This document shows, in pieces, positions 38,533 through 40,117 of a DNA stretch of 40,117 bases; positions within the stretch are counted from its first letter, which is position 1; every line of letters starts with the position of its first letter. Location of the stretch: contig NZ_VSSR01000130.1 of the NCBI RefSeq assembly GCF_008123515.1, positions 1 through 40,117 on the forward strand, written 5' to 3'. The notes below the pieces were generated by a model. It was given only the letters and a program-made list of their open reading frames with translations, searched no databases and was not told the DNA's origin. A program made the translations under genes and the position numbers. This DNA is from Bradyrhizobium cytisi (GTDB lineage: Bacteria; Pseudomonadota; Alphaproteobacteria; Rhizobiales; Xanthobacteraceae).

Positions 38533-39684
38533 ATGGGAATGGGAATTGGAATGCTCGATGCGCCGCCTTTTGCGAGAGCAAATCGTGCTGTCAAAGGAGG
38601 AGATGCGCTGGTCCGTCACACGGAACGACGGATTGCGAACAGGCTGCAATTGGTCAACTGGAGTCTTGTGGCTGGATGTGCGCTGGTGCTCTGCATCGGG
38701 CTTGGCGTAACAACCTTCACGCTGGAAGGTCTGATGAAGACGGAGGTCCTCACAGCGCCGGCACTGGCGGTTGCCGGGTTGTGGCTCATGCGGCGGGGCT
38801 GGGGCGAGCGGCCGGCGTTCACCATGCTCGCATTTGCGCAGATGGGTTGTTTCGTGATCTTCTCGGGGCCGCTGTCGTATATCGGCTTGGGCGCCGGGAT
38901 GCCGCTGCAGGACGCGAGATTTGCCGAGCTTGACCGACTGCTCGGCCTGGATTGGGCTGCATATTTCCATTTTGCGATGGCCCGTCCGGAATTGCTGCTC
39001 TACGCCAAGTTCTTTTACGCAATGATCCTCGTGCCGGCCTTCGTCGTCCCGGTCGTACTGGGGCTGACGGGGCAATATATCCGTCTGCAGCAGTTCGTGA
39101 TGGCGTCAACATTGGCGTTGGGCGTGGTGATAGTTGTCTCCTCCCTGCTTCCGGCGATCGGGACCTATTTCGAGCTCGGACTGCCCTCCAACACCGAGCT
39201 ATTCAACGCGAGCGGATATGGAGCACAGGAGCGCGACATACCGATGCTGCGCGATGGCACGTTGCGAGCTCTCAACCTCGCGAAGCTCCATGGCATCCTC
39301 ACTTTCCCGAGCTTTCACGCTGCTTCGGCACTTCTCAGCATCTGGAGCTTATGGAGTATTTGGTGGCTGCGTCCTGCCCTGCTGATGCTGAATGCTGGAA
39401 TGCTGGTCGCGACCCCGCTGGTCGGGGGGCATTACTTCGTGGATGTGATCGCGGGCATATCGGTGGCTACGCTGACGATCCAGGCGTCGAAAGGCCTGAC
39501 GGCGGTCTTCGTTGCAAGTCCGCTAGCGGTCTCGACGCAGCCGAAATGGGCGCGCCGGGTCCGCTGGTCGCTTTTGCCTCGCCCCCATGTTCGTTCGGAC
39601 GTGCCGCCGGAACACGTCCCGGCATACGATACGCCTATGAGCGTCGTGCAGCAGCGCGGAGTAGTAGGCTTCGGTCGGCGTTGA
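38533..39684 (+). CDS. PAP2-superfamily membrane phosphatase / transferase
   Basis: This 383-residue integral membrane protein has about seven hydrophobic segments (near 44-62, 73-90, 97-120, 158-185, 190-212, 280-305, 308-330). The PAP2 signature pieces are present: GILTFPSFHAASALLSIWSLW (SxxHxxS-like, about 254-274) and ATPLVGGHYFVDVIAGISVA (the later catalytic H and D). PAP2 enzymes dephosphorylate or transfer lipid phosphates; the arrangement resembles inositol-phosphorylceramide-synthase-like members. The last 30-40 residues (RPHVRSDVPPEHVPAYDTPMSVVQQRG...) run into antisense ArdC remnant sequence, so the C-terminus looks replaced. Isolated between remnants, it may be chromosomal cargo. 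Confidence 0.85.
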   Translation: MGMGIGMLDAPPFARANRAVKGGDALVRHTERRIANRLQLVNWSLVAGCALVLCIGLGVTTFTLEGLMKTEVLTAPALAVAGLWLMRRGWGERPAFTMLAFAQMGCFVIFSGPLSYIGLGAGMPLQDARFAELDRLLGLDWAAYFHFAMARPELLLYAKFFYAMILVPAFVVPVVLGLTGQYIRLQQFVMASTLALGVVIVVSSLLPAIGTYFELGLPSNTELFNASGYGAQERDIPMLRDGTLRALNLAKLHGILTFPSFHAASALLSIWSLWSIWWLRPALLMLNAGMLVATPLVGGHYFVDVIAGISVATLTIQASKGLTAVFVASPLAVSTQPKWARRVRWSLLPRPHVRSDVPPEHVPAYDTPMSVVQQRGVVGFGRR

Positions 39685-39850
39685 ACTCGCGGATCCGGTG
39701 AAGGCTCCACGCAGCCGCATGTGGATCTCGTCCAGCTTGGGGATAAAGCAGGGCGCGGCTGCCGATAGCTCGAGCCGTTCGGCGGTCCTCCAAGTGAGAG
39801 ATCGTCGTTGCAGCAAGAATACGGGTGTGGCGTTTTGTCGCGGGTCCCAT
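39620..39850 (-). pseudogene. ArdC antirestriction remnant
   Basis: The minus strand contains FIPKLDEIHMRLRGAFTGSA and STPTEAYYSALLHDAHR, plainly the ArdC segment (YIPxxDEIHMPPxEAFTGSASSTPTEAYYSTLLHELTHW). The HExxH zinc site is destroyed (LLHDAHR for LLHELTHW). Only part of the metallopeptidase half remains. It overlaps the 3' end of the PAP2 gene in antisense. A different lineage from the intact ardC at 23675-24601. Confidence 0.75.
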
Positions 39851-40117
39851 CTCTCAGTTGGAAACCACCTCGCCGAGGCAAACAAGCGTGACTTGCGCGA
39901 ACTTGGTTCCGACTCGAAATCACCTTGCCCATTTCGAATAGGACAGATCGTCCGCAGAGCATGCACCGCGCGCCGCCTAGTGTTCATACTCAAATGAAAA
40001 CTGCTTCGACATTCGAATGGCTCGGAATTGTTGCAACGATTCTAATGCGTTTTTGGGACCTGAGAAAAATCTTGCTCGCAGTTCCGCATCAGTGAGTGCG
40101 GATTCCGGGGATTGCGG
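39851..40117. other. No supported gene to the window end
   Basis: No complete gene or RNA is recognised. Base composition becomes more AT-rich after 40000. No adapter is present at this end. Confidence 0.5.

Noticed and set aside
1..40117. CRISPR array or rRNA genes
   Set aside because: No regularly spaced repeats and no rRNA-like sequence were seen on either strand.

Overview
The window reads as a piece of a large mobile replicon from an alphaproteobacterium of the order Rhizobiales, most like Bradyrhizobium. The reasons are a repABC replication operon with its antisense RNA, a plasmid accessory set typical of rhizobial plasmids (DUF736, ArdC, DUF1419, DUF3991/TOPRIM, ParB-domain protein, giant methylase-helicase), GC-rich codon use, and initiator-tRNA and REP-like sequences of the alphaproteobacterial kind. 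The first 19 bases are a Nextera (Tn5 mosaic-end) sequencing adapter, so the left edge is a library artefact.

Layout. 0-2 kb is a scrap zone: a peptidoglycan-binding fragment, a Phd/VapC toxin-antitoxin pair, two related long inverted-repeat elements, a decayed tRNA-Arg-like 3' piece, and the 3' half of an initiator tRNA with a terminator-like hairpin behind it, which looks like an integration scar. 2.5-7.3 kb is a mobilisation and partition block: an XRE regulator, a relaxase, MobC, a candidate oriT with an IncP-type nic octamer, and an IncC/KorB-like parAB operon bracketed by two copies of one 16-bp palindrome. 7.8-12.5 kb is cargo: a WGR protein, two exported proteins (one with TPR repeats), a first DUF736 gene and small unknown genes. 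12.7-17.2 kb is the repABC replicator with an antisense RNA between repB and repC and two parS-like 16-mers upstream of repA. 17.2-22.6 kb holds a tyrosine recombinase with an unknown partner gene, a VapBC pair, an RHE_PE00001/DUF1612-type regulator preceded by two strong palindromes, and a RelB/ParE pair.

22.7-37.1 kb is a continuous minus-strand module: DUF736 (second copy), ArdC-type antirestriction metalloprotease, several conserved unknowns, a ParB-domain protein, a 1700-residue DNA methylase-helicase resembling phage P1 DarB, DUF1419, a DUF3991/TOPRIM protein and a 58-residue gene. Many of its genes, and their relatives near 11 kb, carry a GC-rich hairpin 19-36 nt upstream of the start codon. 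37.9-39.9 kb is decayed: an IS3-family transposase remnant, a LysR N-terminal remnant, a PAP2 membrane phosphatase, and an ArdC remnant antisense to its 3' end.

How it may work together (inference): if the nic site at 5116-5123 is real, the + strand is transferred first and to the right. The minus-strand module would then use the incoming single strand as template. With ArdC and a DarB-like protein in it, the module would suit a leading-region antidefence function, and the hairpins would be candidates for single-strand promoters or another shared post-transcriptional control.
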